The notes beneath the pieces are model-generated. The model saw nothing but the letters and a program-made list of their open reading frames with translations. It was not told the DNA's origin and made no database searches. A stretch of 64,000 nt of DNA from Tyzzerella sp. (GTDB lineage Bacteria; Bacillota; Clostridia; Lachnospirales; Lachnospiraceae): positions 24,431 to 88,430 of the forward strand of contig JAFQDE010000013.1 in NCBI GenBank assembly GCA_017416155.1. The letters run 5' to 3'. Both the position numbers and the translations under genes were made by a program. Positions 52,855 through 61,577 of the stretch are shown here, piece by piece; positions within the stretch are counted from its first letter, which is position 1, and every line of letters starts with the position of its first letter.

Positions 52855-52959
52855 TTAAAAAGAATCAACCGGCATTTCAGGTAACTCTAAACTTTCTGTA
52901 ATAATATTCGATACTTCAACGCCGATTGTTTCAAAATTCGGCTTTTCATATGTGTTCAT
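52855..52959 (-). CDS. 34-aa peptide of unknown function
   Basis: ATG at 52959 with AAGGAGGG 6 bases upstream, a strong site. It encodes MNTYEKPNFETIGVEVSNII then TESLELPEMPVDSF and stops. No hydrophobic segment; acidic. The shape (conserved-looking N-terminus, short variable tail) resembles small precursor peptides such as RiPP or lantibiotic leaders, but no modification enzyme lies next to it. The gene sits 20 bp after the transglutaminase/LRR gene stop and 15 bp before the 104-aa gene. Confidence 0.5.
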   Translation of the reverse strand: MNTYEKPNFETIGVEVSNIITESLELPEMPVDSF

Positions 52960-52979
52960 CGTGTTCCCTCCTTGCTATG

Positions 52980-55904
52980 TTAATTGCCATATTCTACGGC
53001 AGCTGCGTGATACAAATAAATTGCTTTCACAAGGTTCTTTAGCTTCTCGCCTTGGCTATTATCTTCCAAAACAGTTTTGACGTACGTAAATGCACCGCAT
53101 GTAGTAGAAGCAAATAAACTTCCATTCGCTTTCGAAGTGATTGTTACGGTGTACATGTTGTGCAATTCATTTGCTTCAATTCCGGTTATTGCAACATAAC
53201 ATTTTCCTTCTGCCATTCCGGTTGTCCACTGATTTCCTACTCCAACAACGGAGAACGAATAATCATTTACTGTCTTCCCTGCTTCCGGCGTGAAATAAAT
53301 TCTCAATTCTGTTTCAGATTCCAGAAGTAAGGAAACTCCAAGTCTGTCGAGATGCTCACCTGTCGCCTTGTATGAATCCAAATTAAATGCTGTTGTCGTT
53401 AATACAGGGTCTGTCTCAGGTGTATACAGACTCGCATTTGCTAAAGTCGCCTGCTGCAATTCGATGTCTGTCAGGAAATACTGTTGTGCATAACCGCCAT
53501 AATTCAGCATTGCGCGGATCATCGTCTTTTCTTTCTCGTACAAGCCTTCTGACAGAGCCAATACTGCATCTGTATATTTTTTTACAGAGTAGGAAATGCT
53601 CGTGCCTTCTTCGCCGCCAATAACCATCTGTGCCTTGATTGTTTTCGTCATTTCCTTCGAATTCACTTTGCATACGAAAACATATCTCTCTTCGCCCGTT
53701 AGACTACTTACTGTTTTCGTTGCTTGTGATACTTTGATTAAAGACTCCTTGCCATTGATAACCACTTTTAAATAATCATCCTGCGAAACACTGTCGTCTA
53801 AAGTTACCAAGAACTTCACGGCAATTTTATCCTGCAAACTAATCTTAGCACTTGCTATTTTTGCAAGAGTATCTACTGTGTTTACGCTTTCCCAGTTGAT
53901 CTGTTCTGCACTGTAATTTAATTTATTGGATGCTTTCCATGTCGAATTATTCTTTGGAATCAATGCTTTCAAAGTTCCACAGCCACTGAACGCATTGCTC
54001 TGTATCTCCGGTGCATTCCCTTTAAAATAAATGCTTTTTAATCCCGTACAATTGTAGAATGCAACTACTCCGACTTTTTGTACATCGTCACATAATTCTA
54101 TTTGATGAATAGATGCACAACCACTGAAAGCTCCTGTAGGTATACTTGTATCCTTTGTAATGACTACTTTCTTTAATGTGGTCGGAATCTGATATTTGTA
54201 TCCGGAATATGAACCGGCGTTGTACTTATAATACTGTGAGACTCCTGCGTCCGCTCTTCCAAAAATATATCCAAAGACAGCATCATAACTCTCGTTTGCA
54301 TTTACACCTGAGCCCACGAATGGGAGTGTAATGTTCTGCAGACTTCTACAACCATTTAATGCATATTCCTCTATAGAAGTCACTGTGCTTGGAATCACAA
54401 TCTCTACTAGCGAAGCGCACGCTGCTATACTGTAAGAAGCAATTGTTTCAATTCCTTCATTCAAAATGATTGATTTCAAATTACTACAGTTATGAAATGC
54501 TCCTAAAGAAAGTTTATCTGCATCTGTAACTGTAACCTTCTCCAGGCTCTTCGGTATCGCATAGTAATAGGAATAATAAGATCCACCTTCTGCTTTGTAA
54601 TATTGGTAAACTCCGCTTGAAGTCTTGCCAAACAAAATCCCCAAAACTGCCTCATCATCTACAGAATCTCTGGTTAGTCCCACGAACGGAATGTTTAAAT
54701 TCTTAATGTTCTTATAATTAGCAAGTAATCCTTCCGGTACACACTCTATGTCTTTGCTGATTTCGACAGTTGTAATGTCGTCTTTATACTGATACCATGG
54801 TGCTCCTTCTCCTGCAAGGTAATCTGGTAATTCACCACTTCCTGTAATCGTCAGTGTCCCGTTCTTATAATTCCAGTCAAACGTATTCTCAACACCATAT
54901 CCATATGTCGCGATATCCGGATATTGCAGTGTTACCACCGATGACACTTGCGGATTTGCGACATGGTCAATACTGAATGTATGACCGCTAATTCCCACCG
55001 TTGTTTTTCCACATAGGAAATATGTATCTATTATGGTTGTCTGATCATCCCATGTGGCATCGACGCCATACCAATTATTGTCCGGCATACGAACTGCATT
55101 CCACAGATGATTTTCTTGTCCGTCATCAGTAACTCCTACGCCGTCTATAAGCACACATTCCAAATCAATATCATACTGTCTTTTAATTTGGTCACACAGG
55201 ATTTTATAAGTCTCTCCATATCCTTCACAAACCACAGATGCTCCCGCCTCTTCTGTGAAGACAGGATAACTTGTGTATGCTTCTCTATGAGACTCCGGTG
55301 CGTCCACTGCTGCATAATTGTATGTGATCTGCTCGCAAACCCAATCGTGAATTGCTTTATAATAATCATAAACCTCAGCATCAGTAGCTAAGCCACCTAC
55401 AACCTCTGCTACCGCGGCTTGAATGCCTGTATTATATTCTGCAAGCATCGTATTATCTACAGCGATGGCATCTGCCACTTGCAGTGTTATTGTCGTCAGT
55501 TCATACTCTCCTGTTGAGTGTTTGCGGTATTGATATCCCACTCTTATTCCGTTTGTCCAGAACACTTGCGGATAATCATGTATGAGTGCCATATACCCAT
55601 AGTTTGCTGCAATCATTTGCTCTCGTGCTGCCGCCTCCAATTCACCTTCTGTGTCACAGAGAACAGGCTCTGACAGTGTTATCGATATATCCTGTGAAAA
55701 TACTTTTGCGAAATCACTTTCACCAATATATGCCTCTTTTAAAATCAGATAGTACTGCTTCTGTTCCTGCGTAAGCTGTTTTCCATAATAACCCTCTATG
55801 GTCTCTGCCGCTTTTATCTCCGATACAAAACAATTACCCGGAACAACACCTAAGCAAAGCACTATAATTAATAGGATGGAAATCGATTTTCTCATTTTTC
55901 TCAT
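52980..55904 (-). CDS. Secreted transglutaminase-domain protein with leucine-rich repeats
   Basis: 974 aa. Signal peptide (about 1-32). Transglutaminase-like domain at about 165-310: catalytic Cys in ASVVCEGYGETYK (about 227), His in ENHLWNAV and Asp in GVDATWDDQ. BspA-type (LRR_5) repeats span about 340-680 (AFHNCSNLKSIILNEGIETI, EYALNGCRSLQNITLPFVGS, TGAFSGCASIHQIELCDDVQ). The C-terminal 270 residues are beta-rich. This architecture is typical of gut Firmicutes surface proteins that may crosslink or cut peptides. Confidence 0.88.
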   Translation of the reverse strand: MRKMRKSISILLIIVLCLGVVPGNCFVSEIKAAETIEGYYGKQLTQEQKQYYLILKEAYIGESDFAKVFSQDISITLSEPVLCDTEGELEAAAREQMIAANYGYMALIHDYPQVFWTNGIRVGYQYRKHSTGEYELTTITLQVADAIAVDNTMLAEYNTGIQAAVAEVVGGLATDAEVYDYYKAIHDWVCEQITYNYAAVDAPESHREAYTSYPVFTEEAGASVVCEGYGETYKILCDQIKRQYDIDLECVLIDGVGVTDDGQENHLWNAVRMPDNNWYGVDATWDDQTTIIDTYFLCGKTTVGISGHTFSIDHVANPQVSSVVTLQYPDIATYGYGVENTFDWNYKNGTLTITGSGELPDYLAGEGAPWYQYKDDITTVEISKDIECVPEGLLANYKNIKNLNIPFVGLTRDSVDDEAVLGILFGKTSSGVYQYYKAEGGSYYSYYYAIPKSLEKVTVTDADKLSLGAFHNCSNLKSIILNEGIETIASYSIAACASLVEIVIPSTVTSIEEYALNGCRSLQNITLPFVGSGVNANESYDAVFGYIFGRADAGVSQYYKYNAGSYSGYKYQIPTTLKKVVITKDTSIPTGAFSGCASIHQIELCDDVQKVGVVAFYNCTGLKSIYFKGNAPEIQSNAFSGCGTLKALIPKNNSTWKASNKLNYSAEQINWESVNTVDTLAKIASAKISLQDKIAVKFLVTLDDSVSQDDYLKVVINGKESLIKVSQATKTVSSLTGEERYVFVCKVNSKEMTKTIKAQMVIGGEEGTSISYSVKKYTDAVLALSEGLYEKEKTMIRAMLNYGGYAQQYFLTDIELQQATLANASLYTPETDPVLTTTAFNLDSYKATGEHLDRLGVSLLLESETELRIYFTPEAGKTVNDYSFSVVGVGNQWTTGMAEGKCYVAITGIEANELHNMYTVTITSKANGSLFASTTCGAFTYVKTVLEDNSQGEKLKNLVKAIYLYHAAAVEYGN

Positions 55905-55974
55905 GGCATAACCTCCATTCTCATAGTACTTTCATTGTACGCCGTGAATTTAAGATTGTCAATCTTTCCCACCA

Positions 55975-56010
55975 ACAGAAAAACAGCCCTATCTCTAGGA
56001 CTGTTTCTCT
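55975..56010 (-). terminator. Terminator between mobile region and LRR gene
   Basis: On the minus strand AAACAGTCCTA pairs with TAGGGCTGTTT, followed by TTCTG. It insulates the transglutaminase/LRR gene from transcripts of the element genes upstream. Confidence 0.65.
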
Positions 56011-56135
56011 TAGTTATCTAAAGGAATGAGGGGCGTTTGGACTAGTTTTATAAGTTGTTATAACGTGTTAAACCCGTAGAAAATGCGGGTTTATGTTTTT
56101 TGTAGTTATTGTAAGTTATTATATTTTGTTATGGG

Positions 56136-56155
56136 AGTTGTCCCAAAGTTGTCCC
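56136..56155 (+). repeat. Left copy of 20-bp direct repeat (candidate att or integrase arm site)
   Basis: AGTTGTCCC-AA-AGTTGTCCC, itself a double 9-mer. An exact copy in the same orientation lies at 63799-63818 just after the integrase gene, and a 17/20 copy at 57029-57048. A terminator-like AACCCG/CGGGTT stem lies 40-60 bp before it. Confidence 0.6.
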
Positions 56156-56186
56156 GAATCCAGAAAATATTCGGTTGTCTGGTATG

Positions 56187-56232
56187 GATTTTATTGGGTC
56201 ATTTATTGGGTCATTATTGGGTCATTTATAGG
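56187..56232 (+). repeat. Short tandem repeat of TTATTGGGTCATTT type
   Basis: Three near copies of ATTGGGTCATT in a row, followed by a weaker fourth (TAGGTTCATTT). It lies between the left repeat and the first element gene in a gene-free stretch (55905-56376) that holds only this, the terminator and the att-like repeat. Confidence 0.7.
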
Positions 56233-56376
56233 TTCATTTTGAACCATTAAACCAAAAGAATCTGTGTAATTGCCATAATACAGGTGTCACTTTACCGATG
56301 TTTTTAATGTACATAAGTTTCCAACCTATAACAAAATACCACTCACTCTTTCGAATGGGCGGTATTTCTAATTAAA

Positions 56377-56565
56377 TCAATGGTTAGGTGCACATTTAGC
56401 ACAAAATCCATTACCCGCATCACCGTTTTCATAATCGTCTTGGTCAAATACTCTTCCACAATCTGGACATGTGAAATAGCTTCCAACACAACCCTCGCAA
56501 ACATACCCGCCATCATAATGTTGGTATTCTGCACCGGTATTTCCGCAGTTAATACATCTTGCCAT
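56377..56565 (-). CDS. Small four-Cys-pair zinc-ribbon protein
   Basis: 62 aa: MARCINCGNTGAEYQHYDGG, then YVCEGCVGSYFTCPDCG and FCAKCAPNH. Four CxxC pairs suggest two zinc sites. Ribosome site AAAGGAG before the ATG. No membrane segment. Function unknown; such mini zinc-ribbons are frequent on mobile elements. Confidence 0.65.
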   Translation of the reverse strand: MARCINCGNTGAEYQHYDGGYVCEGCVGSYFTCPDCGRVFDQDDYENGDAGNGFCAKCAPNH

Positions 56566-56661
56566 ATTTACTCCTTTCTCTTACATCGAGAACCCTTGCA
56601 ATTATAATAAACCTAAATATGCCATTTTTCAACATTAGAAAAGCACCCTAAAGAATCCTAA

Positions 56662-56844
56662 TCATATATAACGTATATTTCGTTCGTAAATATCGCTTGC
56701 TTCTGTCATTCTCATTCCTGGATTCAATTCGCACATCCTTTTAAGCCTTGCTTCCTTGCTTTGGCCAGGAGAAGGATATGTGTTTGCAGGTATTTCTTGC
56801 CACACTTGCCTTACTAGTTTTAATTCTCTGTCCGCTTGTTTCAT
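56662..56844 (-). CDS. 60-aa hypothetical protein
   Basis: Starts at 56844 (MKQADRELKLVRQVWQEIPA), where GGAGG lies 5-6 bases upstream; a longer frame to 56883 has no site. Basic, predicted helical. It ends EASDIYERNIRYI. No family recognised. Confidence 0.45.
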   Translation of the reverse strand: MKQADRELKLVRQVWQEIPANTYPSPGQSKEARLKRMCELNPGMRMTEASDIYERNIRYI

Positions 56845-57028
56845 TTTTCCTCCGTTCCACCTTACATTAAAACCCAACTTCATAATAAAGCATTTGTAAT
56901 TAAATTGCTATCTATAATTCTTAGAAATTTAATATGTAAACTACACCTAATCTACTTTTCCAAGTGGTCTGGAACTCATTCTGTCTGCATAGATATACTT
57001 ATTATAACTTGGTATAATTTGTTGCGAG

Positions 57029-57048
57029 AGTTGTTCTAAATTTGTCCC
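57029..57048 (+). repeat. Diverged internal copy of the 20-bp repeat
   Basis: 17 of 20 bases match the end repeats. The similarity to the left copy extends about 25 bp further left (TATAATTTGTTGCGAG versus TATATTTTGTTATGGG), so the two are related boundaries and not a chance match. It may mark the junction of two elements in tandem. Confidence 0.5.
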
Positions 57049-57078
57049 AAGATTTCTTCAATTTGAAACTTTTCTCTA

Positions 57079-57354
57079 TTACTTCGATGCATAAATACTT
57101 TCTGACCCACTCGAATCAATTTGAATTAATCTCACTCCTACATAATCTGGATTATCACGATAATCATTGAAAACATCCCATGCATTATCAAACCCGGATA
57201 CATATCTTGAATTTGAACCATGATGCTCTGTTTTTAAACACTTTTCGTTCCAATCATAATCAACCGTTATATAATCATCCCACTCTACTCTGTACCCATA
57301 AGAATCCTCTTGTTCTGTTGCTGATGATTCTAAAAATCTTGTTCCTCTTCCCAT
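57079..57354 (-). CDS. 91-aa hypothetical protein
   Basis: Starts at 57354 (MGRGTRFLESSATEQEDSYG), with AGGAGG 7 bases upstream. Acidic and aromatic-rich (EWDDYITVDYDWNEKCL), no signal peptide or membrane helix. I do not recognise it. It lies on the opposite strand from the FRG gene, and the 218 bp between them hold both promoters (a TATAAT box at about 57536 for the FRG gene). Confidence 0.55.
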   Translation of the reverse strand: MGRGTRFLESSATEQEDSYGYRVEWDDYITVDYDWNEKCLKTEHHGSNSRYVSGFDNAWDVFNDYRDNPDYVGVRLIQIDSSGSESIYASK

Positions 57355-57572
57355 AGTTATTCCTCCTATCATACTTTCATTTTAAAATCTTTCTAAAAGA
57401 ACGGCAACAGTTTTTTTGATTTTAATTTTTAAATTAAAATATGAATTGGTTGCAATTAGCAAATACCTATTATAACGCCTTCTTGAATTAAATTTATATC
57501 TTGTATTAATACTAGTATTTTAGACTGAATCAATGTATAATATTATACACATCTACAAAGGAGGCACACAAG

Positions 57573-58292
57573 ATGAATGAAATTACTATTGGTTCTTTTA
57601 TTGAATATTTATCATATGTTGAAAAAAATTATAATAGAAACCATATCTTTCGCGGTTTAAACAATTTAGATTATTTGTTAGTTCCAAAAATAGGAAGAGA
57701 TGCATATATATCTAGATGTAAAACAGATCTTATAGTTGATGAATTGCAAGATATGGAAGAACAAATAATGCTTGACTTTATAAAAATGTCTATTCCACAT
57801 ATGGACTTAAGAAATATAAGTTCTTGGGATCAATGGACAATTGGTCAACATCATGGTTTGCCTACCAGATTTTTAGATTGGACAGAAAATCCACTAATAG
57901 CAGCTTATTTTGCAACTGAAAATTCAAACAATAATGATGTTGCGGTATACGTTGTTGACAAAACACAATTTAATTCAAATACTGACGAAGACTTAGATGT
58001 TTTTTCACTATCCAACGAAGATGAAGTTGTGTTGTATTCCCCAAGCTATATACACCCTAGAATCATTGCTCAAAAGGGAGTTTTTACAGTACATAAGAAT
58101 CCTACTATACCCTTGAATGAAATCAAAATAAACGATGAATTTTGTATTGTAGATAGGTTAATTATTCCCAAAGAAATTATAAAAGATTTTGTTAACGATT
58201 TAGATTGGTTCGGTATCAATCGTTCTTTTATTTATCCTGGTCTCGATGGACTGGCGTATCACTTAGATAACAAAGCAAAAGGAGGAATCTAA
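57573..58292 (+). CDS. FRG-domain protein
   Basis: 239 aa. FRG domain hallmarks: HIFRGLNNLDYLLVPKIGRD near the start, IGQHHGLPTRFLDWTENPLI (about 90-110) and AAYFATEN. FRG domains occur in predicted toxins and defence-linked proteins, but their reaction is not established. AAAGGAGG lies 9 bases before the ATG. The next gene starts 1 bp after its stop, so the two are one operon. Confidence 0.85.
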   Translation: MNEITIGSFIEYLSYVEKNYNRNHIFRGLNNLDYLLVPKIGRDAYISRCKTDLIVDELQDMEEQIMLDFIKMSIPHMDLRNISSWDQWTIGQHHGLPTRFLDWTENPLIAAYFATENSNNNDVAVYVVDKTQFNSNTDEDLDVFSLSNEDEVVLYSPSYIHPRIIAQKGVFTVHKNPTIPLNEIKINDEFCIVDRLIIPKEIIKDFVNDLDWFGINRSFIYPGLDGLAYHLDNKAKGGI

Positions 58293-58293
58293 A

Positions 58294-59349
58294 ATGTATG
58301 TTCCTATATTAAAAAATAGAACAGTTGAAATGAGTGTATTATCACAATTAGCTGAGGTTGGAGTGTTTGATAACGACTCAACCGTATTACCACTAATAGA
58401 ATTAATACAGGAAAGAATAAGAACAAATAACAAAAATACCATTTTGGATGATTTAGCAGAGTTGTTGAATACCAACCCCAAAATGTCGATTATGATTGAC
58501 TTTCTAAAATCAACGAAATTAAACAACACAACCGATGCCATTCGTAACTATGTCTCACTATCAACTCGTCAAGCAGATTTTTGCATAACGGAAACATATA
58601 AACTAAAGGATTTCTCCGAAAGGGTAATTCCTGTAATTTCATATTTAAGTGACAATGTTGCCTTAGATAGAATAAACTACGAAGTTGCTGAATACAGAAA
58701 GTTCTTTCCTAAAATAGCTTTTCGCATAAAAACACAAGAGTTTGAAAATATTTTTTCACATATTGAAAATTTGTTAGTCAAAAATGACATAGTATTGTTA
58801 GACATAGAATCTTCATCTCACATGAATCCTGTGTTTAAAAAAATTTACAAAAGGATTTCTGATAGCAAAAGAGAAAAAAAATTTGTTTCAATCGTTATAA
58901 ATGCTAATCGTCCTGAAACATTAACAAATAAAGCTATGGCAGACGGAGAACCCATTGCGCAAATCGATAATAGTTTAAAAGAATTATATAATACTAGCAT
59001 CATGAATAAATTTAATGGATTTGGAGACTATGCTTGTATTGTAGCATCACTTCCCTCAACAGGTGGCACAATAAGTCCTGCTGGTGTATTTTATTCAAAC
59101 GAAAACAATTTCTTTGTAGCATACAAGGGCAGAACTGCCCAGCTCTCCGAATTCCCAGATTATATCGCACCAAGTATTGTGGAATCTGAGTATTGGGAGG
59201 AATACACACAAGAACATCATCAAATCTGTCCTGGCTGCCAAGAAATTCTCTCTATACTAAACGGCAAAAAGAGTGGCAAAAATCAGGCTCAGTGGAAAAT
59301 GATTACAATGCTACATTACATTTATACAATGTTTGAAACTCACGCTTAA
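58294..59349 (+). CDS. sce7725/beta-protein-like protein
   Basis: 351 aa. The opening MYVPILKNRTVEMSVLSQLA and VLPLIELIQERI follow the pattern of beta-family (T4 beta-like) and sce7725-family proteins (MYxPxLKGxxxELxALxxL...PxIE). SIMIDFLKS, NDIVLLDIES and GDYACIVASLPSTGG suggest a TIM-barrel-like core. The C-terminus has HHQICPGCQEILSILNG and ends in a helical segment, typical of this group. Biochemical role unknown. sce7725-type genes are often next to sce7726-type genes, as here. Confidence 0.6.
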   Translation: MYVPILKNRTVEMSVLSQLAEVGVFDNDSTVLPLIELIQERIRTNNKNTILDDLAELLNTNPKMSIMIDFLKSTKLNNTTDAIRNYVSLSTRQADFCITETYKLKDFSERVIPVISYLSDNVALDRINYEVAEYRKFFPKIAFRIKTQEFENIFSHIENLLVKNDIVLLDIESSSHMNPVFKKIYKRISDSKREKKFVSIVINANRPETLTNKAMADGEPIAQIDNSLKELYNTSIMNKFNGFGDYACIVASLPSTGGTISPAGVFYSNENNFFVAYKGRTAQLSEFPDYIAPSIVESEYWEEYTQEHHQICPGCQEILSILNGKKSGKNQAQWKMITMLHYIYTMFETHA

Positions 59350-59350
59350 A

Positions 59351-59399
59351 AAAGAAGAATCATATGGCTAAAAAAACGCCATATGATTCTTTTCTTTTT
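59351..59399. terminator. Bidirectional terminator between the two halves of the cassette
   Basis: GAATCATATGGC pairs with GCCATATGATTC around a 9-base loop, with A-rich sequence on the left and TTTTCTTTTT on the right. It ends both the FRG/sce7725-like transcript and the convergent sce7726-like transcript, whose stop codon lies in the left arm. Confidence 0.85.
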
Positions 59400-60234
59400 C
59401 ATATAATATTTCTGGATTCATTTTAGAAGAGAAAAAACTTTGACAATCAATTGGAAGTATTTTATCAAAATTATTTTTTAAGTAATTCCATTGTTCATTA
59501 TATTTATCCTTCAGAAAACATTTATATGTTGGCCAAATGTTTTTTTCTTTTGAAACATTTAATAATAACTCGAAATTTTCCTTTTTAGTTTTGGAAGGTT
59601 TGGTATCTAGAAGTCTTAATAACTTAATTAAATCACCGCTAGATAGGCAATTTATACAAAAATCAATATCACATATATTATTTTTAGCAGACCTTTTATA
59701 CGAAAAAATCATATTATCTTTTTCATCTAGTCTATATGTTATAATTCCACATTGCGGTGGTATATAATTCTTAACAACGTTTGCTTTGTGATTTGGTACA
59801 ATTATGTACACTTTTTCAAAAGCTTTAAAGTAATCCTTCATTTGAGTGGTAAGTCTATCATAATTATCGTATTCTGTCTTTATTTCGTACGCACACAATT
59901 TACCATTAATACGGCAAATATCTACTCTACTGTCTCCAACTGACATTTCAAATGCTACAATATCATGAATTGCATCTTTTAAGAATTTTATAAAATGATA
60001 TTTAACCACCCTTTCACATGTGTAGTATTTAAGTAAAAGTCGATTGATAAATTCATTAGAAAACGTTTGCTCCTGTAACTCACTTATTGTTTCTTTAGAG
60101 GTTTTATAAAAAGCATATCCTATTTTATCCCACCTAACATCGTCTGGTTCATATATATTATACTCTTTGTTTAAATATTTACATATTTGTATAATTTCAT
60201 TTGTTGAATATTCATTAAGTAACTTTTTATACAT
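59368..60234 (-). CDS. sce7726-like PD-(D/E)XK nuclease-type protein
   Basis: 288 aa. Around residues 90-135 lies SRVDICRINGKLCAYEIKTE, the D...ExK signature of PD-(D/E)XK nucleases, followed by YDRLTTQMKDYFKAFEKVYI and VPNHKA, the layout of the sce7726 family. N- and C-terminal parts are helical and AT-rich in codons. It overlaps the HTH gene start region by 8 bp. Predicted DNA or RNA cleavage; unproven. Convergent with the sce7725-like gene. Confidence 0.75.
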   Translation of the reverse strand: MYKKLLNEYSTNEIIQICKYLNKEYNIYEPDDVRWDKIGYAFYKTSKETISELQEQTFSNEFINRLLLKYYTCERVVKYHFIKFLKDAIHDIVAFEMSVGDSRVDICRINGKLCAYEIKTEYDNYDRLTTQMKDYFKAFEKVYIIVPNHKANVVKNYIPPQCGIITYRLDEKDNMIFSYKRSAKNNICDIDFCINCLSSGDLIKLLRLLDTKPSKTKKENFELLLNVSKEKNIWPTYKCFLKDKYNEQWNYLKNNFDKILPIDCQSFFSSKMNPEILYEKEKNHMAFF

Positions 60235-60472
60235 CGCGAACTCCCTCCTCCTCTTTTTCCAACCATATAATTTTCATATTTAATACGCTTGCAATTTCTA
60301 AGATTTCAGAGTATTTGATTGTTCCACGCATGATTTTATTTGATATATTTTGTATTGTTGTCTGGTTATTGTTAGAACGTTTTAGATTCATTCTGTTAAC
60401 CACTTCTGTTAACGTCATGCCGGATTGTGCAATATTCGCCTTTATCTGCCTGTGAATTGGATTCGTTCTCAT
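60227..60472 (-). CDS. HTH protein coupled to the sce7726-like gene
   Basis: 81 aa from the ATG at 60472 (MRTNPIHRQIKANIAQSGMT; AAGGTG upstream). A lambda-repressor-like HTH: TLTEVVNRMN, TIQNISNKIMRGTIKYSEIL, ASVLNMKIIWLEK. It overlaps the sce7726-like gene by 8 bp, so it is translated with it and probably controls the pair. Confidence 0.75.
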   Translation of the reverse strand: MRTNPIHRQIKANIAQSGMTLTEVVNRMNLKRSNNNQTTIQNISNKIMRGTIKYSEILEIASVLNMKIIWLEKEEEGVRDV

Positions 60473-60577
60473 ATTTACACCTTGAAATATATTTTTATTT
60501 ATTATAGTGTATTTTAAGAAAATTGTCAACAATAATCATCCACATAGGCAACTTATAAAAGAAAACCAAAATAAAAT

Positions 60578-60607
60578 AGAAGGACAACTCCACGTCATCC
60601 TCCTACT
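60578..60607 (-). terminator. Hairpin terminator, near copy of the one at 52485
   Basis: On the minus strand GAGGATGAC pairs with GTTGTCCTT around a short loop, then CTATTTTATTTT. It lies about 110 bp after the zinc-ribbon membrane gene stop. The 175 bp between that gene and the HTH gene hold nothing else. Confidence 0.65.
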
Positions 60608-60715
60608 AATTTTTCACAGTTTATTCTGATATGTAAATGGGTTTTCGGTCTCCATTCCGACCATTGGCTCCAGTTTAAGTTCTTTGTCCCGACTTATACC
60701 TTTATGCAAATTTGA

Positions 60716-61477
60716 TTAGGAAACCGGTTCTTCTACATAGCATGCCGCACCGACCACAGCTTCTGTGTAAGTACCTCCCATATTTTCGAATGTTATAATC
60801 GCAAATGGTAATGCATATGCGTATATGTATGTTTCCTCGAATACATTGTCCAATGTTCCTAAATAGTACAATACATAAGAATTCCCATCGTAATCCATAA
60901 CATGTACCTCTGTGATTTCACCATCTTCCGATTCATTAATATCCACGACCTCTCCATAAACCGTTATCAATTTATCCCCGTACTTTGACATACTTTTTGC
61001 TAAATGTGCATACGTTATTTCCTCATCTACGAAATCACTAATGGCACCCTGAATATTTTCATTTCCCGGAAAGAAATTTGAATGCTCTTTAATAAAATTG
61101 ATTGATTTCTCCGAAATTTCAAATTCAGGATCTGCATTTTGAGCAATCCATTTATATTTTTCTACTGCATCGCTCTTTTCTGTATTGGTTGTTTCTGTAC
61201 TTTCTGTCTTATCGTCCGCTGTTTCCGTGCTTTCTGTTTTAATGTCGGAATTAGTATCATTTGTTTCACTGTCATCTTCACCACCAAACATGAGCATACT
61301 TCCTAAAACAATAATAACTACCCAAAACCACCACTTTTTATAAATTGGTTTTTTTGCTTTTTTGTTTTGTCCATTGTCGCTGACGTTAATTATATTACTT
61401 TCTTTTACTGGTTCTCCGCATTCAGGACAAACTGACCAATTTTCTTCCATTTGTTTACCACATTTTTTACAAAACAT
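60716..61477 (-). CDS. Zinc-ribbon membrane protein with extracytoplasmic domain
   Basis: 253 aa. Zinc ribbon (FCKKCGKQM...SVCPECGEP, residues 2-26), a membrane helix (about 48-65, WWFWVVIIVLGSMLMFG), a Thr/Glu/Asp-rich linker with a repeat (TESTETADDK, TESTETTNTEK) and a C-terminal domain of about 140 residues (LITVYGEVVDINESEDGEIT) that resembles OB-fold-like tRNA_anti-type domains. Same overall plan as the 581-aa protein at 50607-52352. Function unknown. Confidence 0.7.
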   Translation of the reverse strand: MFCKKCGKQMEENWSVCPECGEPVKESNIINVSDNGQNKKAKKPIYKKWWFWVVIIVLGSMLMFGGEDDSETNDTNSDIKTESTETADDKTESTETTNTEKSDAVEKYKWIAQNADPEFEISEKSINFIKEHSNFFPGNENIQGAISDFVDEEITYAHLAKSMSKYGDKLITVYGEVVDINESEDGEITEVHVMDYDGNSYVLYYLGTLDNVFEETYIYAYALPFAIITFENMGGTYTEAVVGAACYVEEPVS

Positions 61478-61506
61478 TTCTCTTCTCCTTTAGTATTATA
61501 TTTTCA

Positions 61507-61526
61507 ATGCTACTATATGGTAGCAT
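61507..61526. promoter_or_regulatory. Palindromic operator candidate before the XRE gene
   Basis: ATGCTAC and GTAGCAT are an exact 7-bp inverted repeat with a 6-bp spacer, in the divergent promoter region between the zinc-ribbon membrane gene and the XRE gene. This is the usual place for an XRE repressor to bind. Confidence 0.5.
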
Positions 61527-61577
61527 ATTAGAATAAGAAATGCAACTGTTTGGTAACATATTCTTGAGGTGATTACT

